Positions 13,789 to 21,954 of a DNA stretch of 31,115 nucleotides are shown in pieces. The stretch lies in the IMG/VR virus record IMGVR_UViG_3300020478_001125, positions 1 through 31,115 of that record. One strand, written 5' to 3'. The DNA is from a virus. Each line of letters opens with the position of its first letter. The stretch's first letter is position 1. A program made the position numbers and the translations under genes. The notes under the pieces were generated by a model. That model ran no database searches and was not told the DNA's origin. It was given only the letters and a program-made list of their open reading frames with translations.

Positions 13789-15533
13789 TGTACGAACTTA
13801 AAGACGGATGGCACGACCGGGAAAATGATGGACTCAGGGATTTTACTTGGTCATCGGATTCATCGTTGGTAGAACTTTTCGGTTCGGGAAATACGTTAAG
13901 AATATTTGCCGGGACCGACAGACCTAAAAGAGTGCTGAAGTTTAAGTACGACGATGGGACCGAATATTCATTCAAAACATTCAATGGCTGGAAATATTAT
14001 TTTGTCCCCTACTCTGGGCAGAAATTTTTGACTATTGAAACAGAAGCATTCAACCCCCCCGACGACACAAGAACTCTAGGGGTAATGGTTTCAGATATTG
14101 TGACTCTACAAGAAGAACATTCCAACGACTGCTGTTGGATTTCTGACGAATCCCTTATTGAATCTTATACTGGAAACACGTTCTTTGTTTCTGACCTAAA
14201 ATCCAAGTATATTGATATAGTCTACACACTCTACGAGCCAGACACTACAAAGATAAAAATAACGGATACAGATTCTGGTAAAGAAGAAGAATTCGATATC
14301 ATAAGTGGTGGAAGTAGGATTATATGCTATGAGACTGAATCTAAAAACAGTCTCAACTTTGAAGTCTCTATAGAAGACAATGTAAATATGGTTATCAAAA
14401 GTGTTGTAAACAGAAATGATTACAGCGATTACCTAGGTCTAACAGAATACGTAGAAGATAAACCGCACTGGAAGTATGAGGAACACAAAGACAAACATGA
14501 ACTTAGTATTCAATGGTTCATGACTTGGAAGTGCAACTACAAGTGTGATTATTGCTGGCAGGAAGTTTCAAAAGAGCTTTACAGGTATAATAAGTGGGAT
14601 AGAATGGCTCCCGAATTATGGGCCAACGCTTTCAATAAACTAAACCCTTATTCTATCTATCTTACTGGTGGAGAGCCAAGTCTTTACAAAAAACTTCCAG
14701 AGTTTATAAGCCTACTAGACAAAAAAACTATTGTTAGCATAACCACTAACTTTGGCAGAACCTTTGACTTGGATAAGTGGAAGTCTATTATTAAACCCGG
14801 AAGGGTCACGGGTTTCTGGGCGAGCTTCCATCCAACCCAACTAAACAATGTTGATGAGTTTTTCTCTAAAGCTGACCAGTACCTTGATTTATACGGAAGC
14901 CACGGCTTTGGTTTAGAGATGGTTCTACATAAAGACAATCTTCCCTACAAGGAAAAGTTCCTAGATTTTTGTAAAACCAGAGACATACAATACGCACTTG
15001 ACCCATTCGTAGCTCAATACGAAGAAGACAACCAGCCAGAAGTGAACCCTAAAGAATTTGTAGAGTTCGATTCAAATAACAGGGCAGAGGACAGGTATAA
15101 TAAACTTCCTATAGTTCAAACCGCCGGGCTTAAACGAGAACGGATATGTAATATCAATGCTCAAAAGCAAATTGAGTACACTGAAAAACTGATGGCTCCC
15201 AAAAATCTAAGTCTCAAGCTAGACGAGAAAACAGACGAGCCGGGGAGGCTGCCGATATTCTGCACCGCTGGAATGTCAAGAATCAACGTAGATATGGAGG
15301 GGGACGCATTCACCTGCATGAGTGCGATTGACAGAGGCAAGCTATTCAAGCCCCATTCCCTGCCCCACTACAAGCCGATAGGAAATGTACTAGATGATAA
15401 TTTTGAGCTACTGAAAAAACCAATCGTGTGCTGGGAATCATTCAGGTGCTCTGCGTGTGATTTTGAACTCGTAGATTACTACTGGGAACCCATCAACAGT
15501 AACTTTAAATACAAACTCCCATTACCTGAGTAG
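13788..15533 (+). CDS. radical SAM protein with SPASM-like cysteines and an N-terminal tandem beta region
   Basis: The core from about residue 238 is a radical SAM barrel: KCNYKCDYCW gives the CxxxCxxC cluster at C249, C253 and C256, and TGGEPS (293-298) contacts SAM. The C-terminal part has an extra cysteine set (C492, C510, C548, C554, C557) spaced like a SPASM/Twitch auxiliary cluster. The first 210 residues hold no known domain to my eye but look like two beta-sandwich repeats, each with a W-x-S-D-x-S-L motif (21-27 and 117-123). Radical SAM/SPASM enzymes modify peptides, sugars or proteins. Flanked by glycosyltransferases and methyltransferases, a sugar or glycoprotein target is more likely than a RiPP; no precursor peptide is visible. 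Confidence 0.85.
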   Translation: MYELKDGWHDRENDGLRDFTWSSDSSLVELFGSGNTLRIFAGTDRPKRVLKFKYDDGTEYSFKTFNGWKYYFVPYSGQKFLTIETEAFNPPDDTRTLGVMVSDIVTLQEEHSNDCCWISDESLIESYTGNTFFVSDLKSKYIDIVYTLYEPDTTKIKITDTDSGKEEEFDIISGGSRIICYETESKNSLNFEVSIEDNVNMVIKSVVNRNDYSDYLGLTEYVEDKPHWKYEEHKDKHELSIQWFMTWKCNYKCDYCWQEVSKELYRYNKWDRMAPELWANAFNKLNPYSIYLTGGEPSLYKKLPEFISLLDKKTIVSITTNFGRTFDLDKWKSIIKPGRVTGFWASFHPTQLNNVDEFFSKADQYLDLYGSHGFGLEMVLHKDNLPYKEKFLDFCKTRDIQYALDPFVAQYEEDNQPEVNPKEFVEFDSNNRAEDRYNKLPIVQTAGLKRERICNINAQKQIEYTEKLMAPKNLSLKLDEKTDEPGRLPIFCTAGMSRINVDMEGDAFTCMSAIDRGKLFKPHSLPHYKPIGNVLDDNFELLKKPIVCWESFRCSACDFELVDYYWEPINSNFKYKLPLPE

Positions 15534-15535
15534 AC

Positions 15536-16336
15536 ATGCGTGACTTAGATTCATTATTTTGGTATCATACTTTTTTCTTAAATGATAACAATCATGTTTT
15601 GAAAAGAGAGTTGTCAAATAGAGTCCTCCAAGGTGAGTGGTGCCACAATATAGATGCTGACATATTCTTGGAGAACATGAAAGATGTAGAATCTGGAAGC
15701 GTTATTGATGTGGGGACAAATGACGGATTTTTTTCACTAATTTTTGACAGTCTAGGCTTTGATGTTACCACCACAGATGCTTGTGACAGAACTACGAGGC
15801 GCGCTATATACGAGTTTCTTGGCAAAGAAGACAAATTTGTACACACAAATCTTTACCAGTTAGACAAGATTGACCACTCGTATGATTATCTGTGGTGCCA
15901 AGACGTAATATGTCACTTAGAACATCCTTTGCTGGCATTCAGAATCTTTAGAGAAATTTGTAAAAAGAAAATATTCTTAGGTGTAGACAGGTTCACCTGT
16001 GAGGAGTTTGAATTTGATTTCTACGCAAACTGGAATGTTGGACCATCAAAAACATGCGTATATGCAAACTATGACTACACCTATGTGTTTGCAGAAGATT
16101 TTATTAAACAAACCTTAATAGACTGTGGGTTTATGAACCCCCACATCAAGTTTTCCTACAGGGCTGTTGGGCAGAACAACATGTCTGACTGCGGAGTCAG
16201 GACTATTGATGTCTATGAGGCTGACGTAAATCCAGACAGGAGAACTGACTCTTGGTGGAAAAGCTTAGACTGGACAATGGTTGAGCCTTGGCCGGAAGAT
16301 GACAACTGTTCTTCGAACCCCATGCCACACGGTTAG
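15536..16336 (+). CDS. SAM-dependent methyltransferase (CmoB-like fold)
   Basis: A class I methyltransferase of 266 aa. Motif I is SVIDVGTNDGFFS (55-67) and the acidic residue closing the next strand is in TTTDACD (78-84). The strand DYLWCQDVICHLEHPLLAFR resembles the CmoB-type (DUF1698) pattern for motif IV and the following helix. The acceptor is unknown; next to glycosyltransferases and the radical SAM enzyme, sugar methylation is likely. It begins 2 bases after the radical SAM stop. Confidence 0.8.
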   Translation: MRDLDSLFWYHTFFLNDNNHVLKRELSNRVLQGEWCHNIDADIFLENMKDVESGSVIDVGTNDGFFSLIFDSLGFDVTTTDACDRTTRRAIYEFLGKEDKFVHTNLYQLDKIDHSYDYLWCQDVICHLEHPLLAFRIFREICKKKIFLGVDRFTCEEFEFDFYANWNVGPSKTCVYANYDYTYVFAEDFIKQTLIDCGFMNPHIKFSYRAVGQNNMSDCGVRTIDVYEADVNPDRRTDSWWKSLDWTMVEPWPEDDNCSSNPMPHG

Positions 16337-16338
16337 GG

Positions 16339-16359
16339 TATAATACTCAGAAGGGTATT
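16339..16359 (+). promoter_or_regulatory. TATAAT box overlapping a short hairpin
   Basis: In the 44-base gap before the exostosin-like gene, TATAAT occurs at 16339-16344, and the hairpin AATACTC (16342-16348), loop AGAA, GGGTATT (16353-16359) overlaps it. No good -35 box is seen at the right distance and no T-run follows, so it could be a weak promoter, an RNA processing site or chance. Confidence 0.3.
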
Positions 16360-16380
16360 CTAGAAACAAAAGGCGGAAAA

Positions 16381-17349
16381 ATGGACGTATCGAGAGAAGA
16401 CATAATTGAAGTCAAGTCTTGGATGAATATGTGTGAGGTCAACTATGAGGTAGACCATCCTGATAACGACAGCATTCCACCAGCCGGTATTGTGTATTGC
16501 AATATTGAATGGATACCAGCGTTTTTTGATAAGTGTAGCCAAACGGACAACGAATACATAGTCGTCAGCGGGTTTAGTGACTTCGGTCTTGCGATACAGA
16601 ACGAACACCCTGTGGCTATAGATATGATTAAGAATTTTCCGATGCTTCACGGGCAGATACAAAAAGCCGGATATTCTTCAATTAACCTTCCCCCTAGATG
16701 TAGGCCAGAAGTTTGCGACATAAGACACAAGTATTCTATAAAGGTTCACAGTTTTACAAGAGACACTATTCCAGAGATACCTAGCAATATTAAGAAGTGG
16801 TATCTTTCCAACACCATGGTTCAAGAAGACAATATCACTGGAATACCTTTTGGCGTCAATCAAGGTGCTTCAGAGATTATTCCCACGATTAAAAAATACT
16901 CGTTTGAGGAAAAAGAGAACCTAGCTTATGTTAACTGGCAGAATTACACAGATGAACGATGGCGTCTAAAAACACAGCTTCTGTCAAGAGAGCTTCCTTG
17001 GGTTACAGCAAGAGAAGACTCCGACTTGGAAGTAGAGGACTTCTTTGATGAGATTGCCAAGCATGTTTATGTCCTGTGTCCGCAAGGCAATGGCATTGAC
17101 ACCTATCGCTTTTTAGAAACTATATACTTGGGTTCAATTCCAATCGTAAAAGACTGTCCTCTTATTAGATATTTCTCTGGTTTGCCGATGCTTGTGATAA
17201 AGGAGTGGCATGATATAACTCCGGGGCTTTTGAAAGAACAATACGAAACATATTTTTCCAATAAAGAACTATTTAATTTTGATAAGGCTAAACTTTCATA
17301 TTGGAAAAACTTAATCAATTCTCATGTTCCAGAGGCGGCTTCGGTATGA
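16381..17349 (+). CDS. exostosin-like glycosyltransferase
   Basis: A 322-aa protein whose last third resembles the exostosin family (GT47-type): YVLCPQGNGIDTYRFLETIY near 229-248, then LGSIPIV and the LPMLVIKEW stretch near 268-276. This part of the fold binds the nucleotide sugar. The N-terminal half has no clear match but is in keeping with a GT-B enzyme. No signal peptide, so it acts in the cytoplasm. Sugar donor unknown. Its stop overlaps the GT4 gene's ATG as ATGA. Confidence 0.75.
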   Translation: MDVSREDIIEVKSWMNMCEVNYEVDHPDNDSIPPAGIVYCNIEWIPAFFDKCSQTDNEYIVVSGFSDFGLAIQNEHPVAIDMIKNFPMLHGQIQKAGYSSINLPPRCRPEVCDIRHKYSIKVHSFTRDTIPEIPSNIKKWYLSNTMVQEDNITGIPFGVNQGASEIIPTIKKYSFEEKENLAYVNWQNYTDERWRLKTQLLSRELPWVTAREDSDLEVEDFFDEIAKHVYVLCPQGNGIDTYRFLETIYLGSIPIVKDCPLIRYFSGLPMLVIKEWHDITPGLLKEQYETYFSNKELFNFDKAKLSYWKNLINSHVPEAASV

Positions 17350-18422
17350 ACTTTAATTTTATTTGTCCTATAAACCAGTTGGGCTATGGAGTTGCCAGCG
17401 GGAACATAGTCAAGGCGCTGGGAGAACTAGGTAATTCCATTGCTCTCTGGCCCCTTGGAAAACCAGACTGGCCCAACCAAGAAGACCACGAACTTTTTAC
17501 GACCTGTATGCATCTCACAGATTTGCCAGATTTCAACGCGCCCTGCATAAGAATCTGGCATCAGAATGACATGTCTCAGTTTGTTGGTCGTGGTCCTAAA
17601 ATTGGATTTCCTATCTTTGAGATGGACAGATTCACTGAAGTGGAAGTACACCACCTGTCCAGTCTAGACAAGATATTTGTGTGTTCAAAATGGGCTAAGA
17701 AGATTGTTGAAGAAAATGTAAACATCAGTCCCGAAAATGTTCATGTAATTCCTCTGGGGGTCAATCCCGACATATTCTCTTCCACAGGTATTGCAGGAAG
17801 AAAAGAAACTGTGTTTTTTAACTGCGGAAAGTGGGAAATAAGAAAAGGCCACGATATCATTTCTGAAGCTTTCGATAGGGCGTTTGAGCCTGATGATAAT
17901 GTTGAGCTTTGGATGATGTGTGCAAATCCATTTTATAGCCCGCAGGAAAACTATGATTGGGAGAGACAATATAAAACGTGCAAGATGGGAAGCAAAGTCA
18001 GGATGATTCCCAAGCAAAGAGACCAGCACTCCGTTTCGGATATTATGAAGACCGCAGATTGTGGAGTGTTCCCGGCCAAGGCAGAGGGTTGGAATCTAGA
18101 ACTCTTGGAAATGATGTCGTGTGGTAAACATGTTATAGCTACAAATTATTCCGGCCATACAGAATTCTGCAACAGCGAAAACTGCATGCTGATAGAATGT
18201 GATGAACTCGAAGATGCGCACGACGGCAAGTGGTTCAATGGCCAAGGGCAGTGGGCCAAAATTGATGAAAAACAGATAGATATGATTGCTGCATATATGC
18301 GAGATATTCACGCTCTAAAACAGAGTGGTCTTTTGGAGAAGAATATTGCTGGAATAGAGACAGCACAGAAGTTCTCTTGGGAAAATTCAGCACAAGCGAT
18401 TCTGGATATAAATTATGGGTAG
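17346..18422 (+). CDS. GT4-family glycosyltransferase
   Basis: A GT-B enzyme of the GT4 type, 358 aa. The first half has the acceptor-domain start (INQLGYGVASGNIVKALGEL) and the linker VIPLGVNPDIFS near 138-149; the second half has FFNCGKWEIRKGHDIISEAF and the donor-site EGWNLELLEMMSCGKHVIAT with the family's EX7E glutamates. It would add a hexose or similar from a nucleotide donor to the growing glycan. ATG 17346 is preferred to the in-frame ATG 17301 because it overlaps the preceding stop as ATGA. Confidence 0.85.
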   Translation: MNFNFICPINQLGYGVASGNIVKALGELGNSIALWPLGKPDWPNQEDHELFTTCMHLTDLPDFNAPCIRIWHQNDMSQFVGRGPKIGFPIFEMDRFTEVEVHHLSSLDKIFVCSKWAKKIVEENVNISPENVHVIPLGVNPDIFSSTGIAGRKETVFFNCGKWEIRKGHDIISEAFDRAFEPDDNVELWMMCANPFYSPQENYDWERQYKTCKMGSKVRMIPKQRDQHSVSDIMKTADCGVFPAKAEGWNLELLEMMSCGKHVIATNYSGHTEFCNSENCMLIECDELEDAHDGKWFNGQGQWAKIDEKQIDMIAAYMRDIHALKQSGLLEKNIAGIETAQKFSWENSAQAILDINYG

Positions 18423-19266
18423 AGTCAATGTTCATCAATATCTTGCTAATGTAAATCAAGAAGGCTTACTTATTGTTTCAAAGGACGGTATTCATAGGCC
18501 AGAGGACCAATTTAGGCAGTGGGATGTTAATAGGATAATAGTTAACCATTACTCTGCCGCTGTGAATAAAGCGATTGATGAGGACTCGTCTTTTCAGAAT
18601 TTTAAAAGCGACCCGAACTATAATAGTATAGTTGGTATGTGTAACGAACTTCAGGCTAAAAGATGGCTTGAAAGAGCAGAGAAAGAATTCCCACAAGTAA
18701 TAGAGAAGATAGAAACGTTCAAAAGGAACGATATTATAGGAAATCCCGCGTTATGGGATTCAAAGAAGTACGGAATGATTTCTGCGGACACGATGCATAG
18801 GATAAATACCCTGTGTGACATCGAAAAATATTTTGGTGGATTAAATGGTAAAAATGTTGTGGAAATTGGTGTAGGATATGGTGGACTTTGTTTTGCTCTG
18901 TCTTCTTTTTATGATATCAAATCATACGAATTAGTTGACTTGGATAATGTTGTTGAGCTATCCAAGAAGTATTTGTCAACGCTTGGTGTGGAATTAGATT
19001 CTTCCGAAACAGAAGATTTTGATTTGACAATTAGCGAGTTCTGTATAGCGGAGCTTGATAATAAAGGAATCTCTGACTACTATCAGCGATATATACAAAA
19101 GTCAAAATCTATCTATTTAATGATGAATCCTGTACCCCACAAATGGCCAGAAAAAAGATTAAGCGATTTTCACGACATATTAGAAGAAAGCTTCGAAATC
19201 GAAATACACGAAGAGTTTCCAAAGGTTGTTGATTTTAATTATCTCATAGTTGGAAACAAGAAATAA
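18415..19266 (+). CDS. putative sugar O-methyltransferase
   Basis: The 283-aa protein resembles the family named putative sugar O-methyltransferase (TIGR04371): a long helical N-terminal part, then the SAM-binding strand NVVEIGVGYGGLCFALS near 144-160 and YELVDLDNVVELSKKYL near 170-186. It overlaps the GT4 gene by 8 bases. As the last gene of the glycan cassette it may cap or modify a sugar residue. Family call by pattern only. Confidence 0.75.
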   Translation: MGRVNVHQYLANVNQEGLLIVSKDGIHRPEDQFRQWDVNRIIVNHYSAAVNKAIDEDSSFQNFKSDPNYNSIVGMCNELQAKRWLERAEKEFPQVIEKIETFKRNDIIGNPALWDSKKYGMISADTMHRINTLCDIEKYFGGLNGKNVVEIGVGYGGLCFALSSFYDIKSYELVDLDNVVELSKKYLSTLGVELDSSETEDFDLTISEFCIAELDNKGISDYYQRYIQKSKSIYLMMNPVPHKWPEKRLSDFHDILEESFEIEIHEEFPKVVDFNYLIVGNKK

Positions 19267-19276
19267 GGGGTCTTAA

Positions 19277-19714
19277 ATGCCGTCTCCAAAAAAGAGTGAA
19301 ATAAAAAAGGACTACATCTCCAGATGCATGTCTAGTGAAGAAGCCAAGAGAGATTTTCCAGATTCGTCGCAGAGAGTCGCTTTTTGTCAAAGTAAATGGG
19401 AAAATAAAGAGAAAGCCTCTGCTGCTATTTTTATTTACAAAGATACAAAAACCGGTGAACTTTACCAATATGCCAGAAAAGGCACCTATAAGAAAAATGG
19501 TAGAGTATTGATTTTTGTTAAAAAGGTGAAAGGTGAAAACATGTCAGACCATATTTTAAATAGAATTTCTCAATCATATGCAGATGACAAAGCCGGGTAT
19601 CCTCCAAATTGCAACGAAGGATATGTAGAGCAGGATGGAAAATGCGTTCCTATTCAGGAAGAGGACGGTGGAAAGATGAAGAAGAAGGCTGGCAAGAAGT
19701 GGAAAAAACATTAA
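19277..19714 (+). CDS. phage head-associated small protein
   Basis: The N terminus (PSPKKSEIKKDYISRCM and, after a short gap, FPDSSQRVAFCQSKW) matches a module common in tailed-phage head regions, often alone or fused to prohead protease or portal-associated proteins; its pattern is ISRCM ... F-x-D-x-x-QR-x-A-x-C-x-x-x-W. The middle holds a short beta segment, and the C terminus carries CNEGYVEQDGKCVP followed by a very lysine-rich end. It marks the change from the glycan cassette to probable virion genes. Exact function is not known. Confidence 0.7.
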   Translation: MPSPKKSEIKKDYISRCMSSEEAKRDFPDSSQRVAFCQSKWENKEKASAAIFIYKDTKTGELYQYARKGTYKKNGRVLIFVKKVKGENMSDHILNRISQSYADDKAGYPPNCNEGYVEQDGKCVPIQEEDGGKMKKKAGKKWKKH

Positions 19715-19738
19715 TATCCATTACCAAGGGAGAATAAC

Positions 19739-19939
19739 ATGTTATTCAATTATATTAAAGAACATTGGCTGTGCTTTCTAATTGGTGGAATTATTGGTTA
19801 CGCCATGCATTGGTGTCCTCTACTCGGCCATGACCACGGCGTTTGTCCTAGACACAATGCTTGTGCCTGTGAAGACTGCGCTTGTGACAACTGCGCTTGT
19901 GGTGTAGACTGCAAGAACGGCTGCGCTTGCTTGGGTTGA
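19739..19939 (+). CDS. small membrane-anchored cysteine-rich (metallothionein-like) protein
   Basis: A 66-aa protein with one likely membrane helix (residues about 10-24, LCFLIGGIIGYAMHW) and a tail holding ten cysteines in the last 31 residues, mostly as CAC units separated by two or three acidic or polar residues (CACEDCACDNCACGVDCKNG). That spacing resembles metallothioneins and suggests binding of Zn, Cu or Cd, or an Fe-S-like centre; no other family comes to mind. A GGGAG site at 19729-19733 precedes the ATG. The CAC units come from short DNA repeats (TGCGCTTGT-like), so the tail may have grown by duplication. Confidence 0.7.
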   Translation: MLFNYIKEHWLCFLIGGIIGYAMHWCPLLGHDHGVCPRHNACACEDCACDNCACGVDCKNGCACLG

Positions 19940-19954
19940 AAGCTCAAAAAAAAC

Positions 19955-19972
19955 TAGCGCCGGTCGGTGCTA
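19955..19972 (+). other. short intergenic hairpin
   Basis: TAGCGCC (19955-19961) can pair with GGTGCTA (19966-19972) across a GGTC loop, seven pairs with one G-U. It is not followed by a T-run, so it is not a standard terminator. ACTAGCG occurs twice around it (19953-19959 and 19980-19986). Confidence 0.35.
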
Positions 19973-20017
19973 CATACTAACTAGCGACATTCTACAAGAA
20001 CTTAAGGAGGAAGGATT

Positions 20018-20224
20018 GTGACACTTCTTACCAACATGGTGAGGCAAGCGGCTGGAACCCATTTTCAAGCAAAAATGGAGGAAGCCAAAGTCAGAATGCA
20101 AGTATACGAGGAGCCGGTGGGTGTTGGAGAGCATCCTTATGTTCTTGCAGAATATATCAAAGCCGTAGAAGACTATGAACATGCCCGAGGCTGTTTGGAA
20201 GTTATAAATTCTATGGGAAATTAA
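20018..20224 (+). CDS. small hypothetical protein, 68 aa, GTG start
   Basis: I do not recognise this protein. GTG 20018 has a near-perfect AAGGAGG at 20004-20010, seven bases upstream, which decides the start. The product is almost entirely helical and charged, with a middle PVGVGEHPYVLAEYIKAVED segment. No membrane segment. Lying in the probable virion region, it may be a small structural or assembly protein. Confidence 0.7.
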   Translation: MTLLTNMVRQAAGTHFQAKMEEAKVRMQVYEEPVGVGEHPYVLAEYIKAVEDYEHARGCLEVINSMGN

Positions 20225-20239
20225 TTAAATGGATAAAAT

Positions 20240-20653
20240 ATGGGCATGTTCTCAAAATTCTTTAAAGGGCAAAAAGAGGAAGAGATTGAACAGTCGCTGA
20301 ATCCAGAGCCAGAAATAGACCCAGAGCCTGAAATAGTATGCTCCATGCATTTTGAAATGACTAAAAATGGAGACATACTTGCTGAGTGCGAATGGGACGA
20401 TAGTTCTTTGTTCGACTTTGCTCAACTTATTGCAACACTAAACACTGGACAACTACTTCCAGAAATCTTGTCTATAATAAAAGACACCTGCAATGATTCC
20501 GGCTCAAAGGAAGAATATAAACGACTACTAGGGTTTATTTATCTTCTTACATCAAAAGAAGCGACCAACAACTTAGACTCTTCTACAAACCCACTAATCA
20601 AACCTACCCAAGTCATCAACCCAAAAGACGAAGGTGGTCTTGCCGGTCTCTAG
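20240..20653 (+). CDS. hypothetical protein, 137 aa
   Basis: I do not recognise this protein. After a basic start (MGMFSKFFKGQK), an acidic linker with a duplicated PEPEID/PEPEIV unit follows (encoded by a 15-base near-repeat around 20303-20336), then a folded region from about residue 33 with a beta start (MHFEMTKNGDILAECEW) and helices. It ends with a Pro/Asn/Gly-rich tail. ATG 20240 is used; an ATG two codons later is equally possible. Position in the virion region suggests a structural or chaperone role, without proof. Confidence 0.65.
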   Translation: MGMFSKFFKGQKEEEIEQSLNPEPEIDPEPEIVCSMHFEMTKNGDILAECEWDDSSLFDFAQLIATLNTGQLLPEILSIIKDTCNDSGSKEEYKRLLGFIYLLTSKEATNNLDSSTNPLIKPTQVINPKDEGGLAGL

Positions 20654-20661
20654 GAGGCGTT

Positions 20662-21306
20662 ATGTCTTTAACAAAAAAGATAGCGTGGGAAAAATGGGAA
20701 GATGAAGAGGAGCAAAGCTCTCCCCCTACAGTTTCCCATATGAATACAGCAAGTCCCTACCCCGAAGAAGAGGAGGAGGACAGCGGTATCGACATTACCG
20801 AGCTTTATTCTGGATTTATCTCCGAAATGCCAACGATAGTTTCTACGCCTGTTGGCATGTATCGCCTACAAGATAGAATGAGTCCAACCAATCAGTTTGA
20901 TTGCTGGATGGGCTATACCAATTTTGACATAACGGAAGAAGTCAAAAATACGATAGAATCCATAAAAGGAGTAGAACTTCTAGTTGTCTTAACAAGATAC
21001 AGGTTCTTTCTGGGTGTAGCCAAGCTTTTTAATTTTAGGGATGTCAGAGTTGAAATTGAAAACAACTTATGCAACCGACACGTAGAGCAAATCAATATAC
21101 AAGATGATGAGATTAGGGAAAAAGTTGAAGACCTGCAAAATCGTCTAAGTTCAGAATATAAACACTGGGCAATATTTGTGTTTCCCAATGGAGGAATCGA
21201 CTATACGTTTTCCGACGACAGCAATGATGATTCTTTTATAGAAAGGATGATTCAATACAACGAGGCTAGAGTGATATCTGGAGGTCTTGTTGTTAAATCG
21301 GAATAA
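20662..21306 (+). CDS. hypothetical protein, 214 aa
   Basis: I do not recognise this protein. The first 45 residues are disordered and very acidic. From about residue 50 there is a folded part containing FDCWMGYTNFDITEEV, then VELLVVLTRYRFFLGVAKLF, a helical acidic middle and HWAIFVFPNGGIDYTFSDD. AGGAGG at 20652-20657 precedes the ATG. The stop overlaps the next start in TAATG, so it is coupled to the DeoC-like gene and may work with it. Confidence 0.65.
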   Translation: MSLTKKIAWEKWEDEEEQSSPPTVSHMNTASPYPEEEEEDSGIDITELYSGFISEMPTIVSTPVGMYRLQDRMSPTNQFDCWMGYTNFDITEEVKNTIESIKGVELLVVLTRYRFFLGVAKLFNFRDVRVEIENNLCNRHVEQINIQDDEIREKVEDLQNRLSSEYKHWAIFVFPNGGIDYTFSDDSNDDSFIERMIQYNEARVISGGLVVKSE

Positions 21307-21950
21307 TGGAACTAGAATTAGCGTGTTATGATAGAGTCTCCGACTACGATTCGGTTTTAAATAGCATCTTTACTGGCACAAGATGCACCGCAAGATGTGT
21401 GTCTATACCATCAGGTCTTGTGTCCAGAACTTCTTTTTTTAAAGAGTATATCGACATTTCTTCAGCCGTGGACTTTCCTTATGGTCTTAGCGAGACCTCG
21501 GTAAGACTCCACGAAATAATAGTCTCCATCAGGCAGGGTGCTTCTTTGATTGACCTCTGCATCAATAGCAGTAGTGTAGCAGAAGAAGACTGGGAAAGTA
21601 TTCGTTTAGATATCAGAGCGTGTCTAACCGCCTGCAAGGAACATAACGTTGAGCTAAGGCCGACCATAGAGTACAGGCTTTTTTCTGAAAAAACCGTATT
21701 CATTCTTTGTGACCTTTTTATGCGAGAGGGGATTGAATACGTGGCCAATGCTACAGGTACAATGTCGGACGACACGATGGACAATGTGATAATATCAAAC
21801 AGAATGCAAACAAAAACCGGCATCAAGGTTATTTCTTGTGGTCGTATATGGACTCCTTCACATTTTGACACTTTTAAAAATGCTGGGGTGAATTGCGTAA
21901 GATTAACATCTCCTCGTTTAGCTGAAGAATTTCTTAAAAATGGTGTATAG
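21306..21950 (+). CDS. DeoC-like (deoxyribose-phosphate aldolase fold) protein without the Schiff-base lysine
   Basis: The 214-aa chain follows the order of strands and motifs of deoxyribose-phosphate aldolase: AVDFPYGLSE (54-63), SLIDLCIN (80-87) with D83 where the catalytic aspartate lies, ACLTACKEHN then RPTIEYRLF (118-126), YVANATGTMSDD (145-156) and GIKVISCGRIWT (172-183). In active DeoC the fourth motif is VKTSTG, whose lysine forms the Schiff base with substrate; here A147 stands in its place. The second lysine (K174) seems kept. So this is probably not an aldolase. It is coupled to a structural-region gene upstream and may be a virion or assembly protein built on a TIM barrel. Alignment is by eye. 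Confidence 0.7.
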   Translation: MELELACYDRVSDYDSVLNSIFTGTRCTARCVSIPSGLVSRTSFFKEYIDISSAVDFPYGLSETSVRLHEIIVSIRQGASLIDLCINSSSVAEEDWESIRLDIRACLTACKEHNVELRPTIEYRLFSEKTVFILCDLFMREGIEYVANATGTMSDDTMDNVIISNRMQTKTGIKVISCGRIWTPSHFDTFKNAGVNCVRLTSPRLAEEFLKNGV

Positions 21951-21954
21951 TAAT

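Noticed and set aside
13788-15533. RiPP (modified peptide) system around the radical SAM gene
   Set aside because: No short precursor-like gene, leader-binding domain or exporter is next to it; the neighbours are sugar and methyl transferases.
20297-20336. tandem repeat or CRISPR-like element
   Set aside because: Only two near-copies of about 15 bases occur, inside a coding linker (PEPEID/PEPEIV). No CRISPR array or cas gene is seen anywhere in the window.
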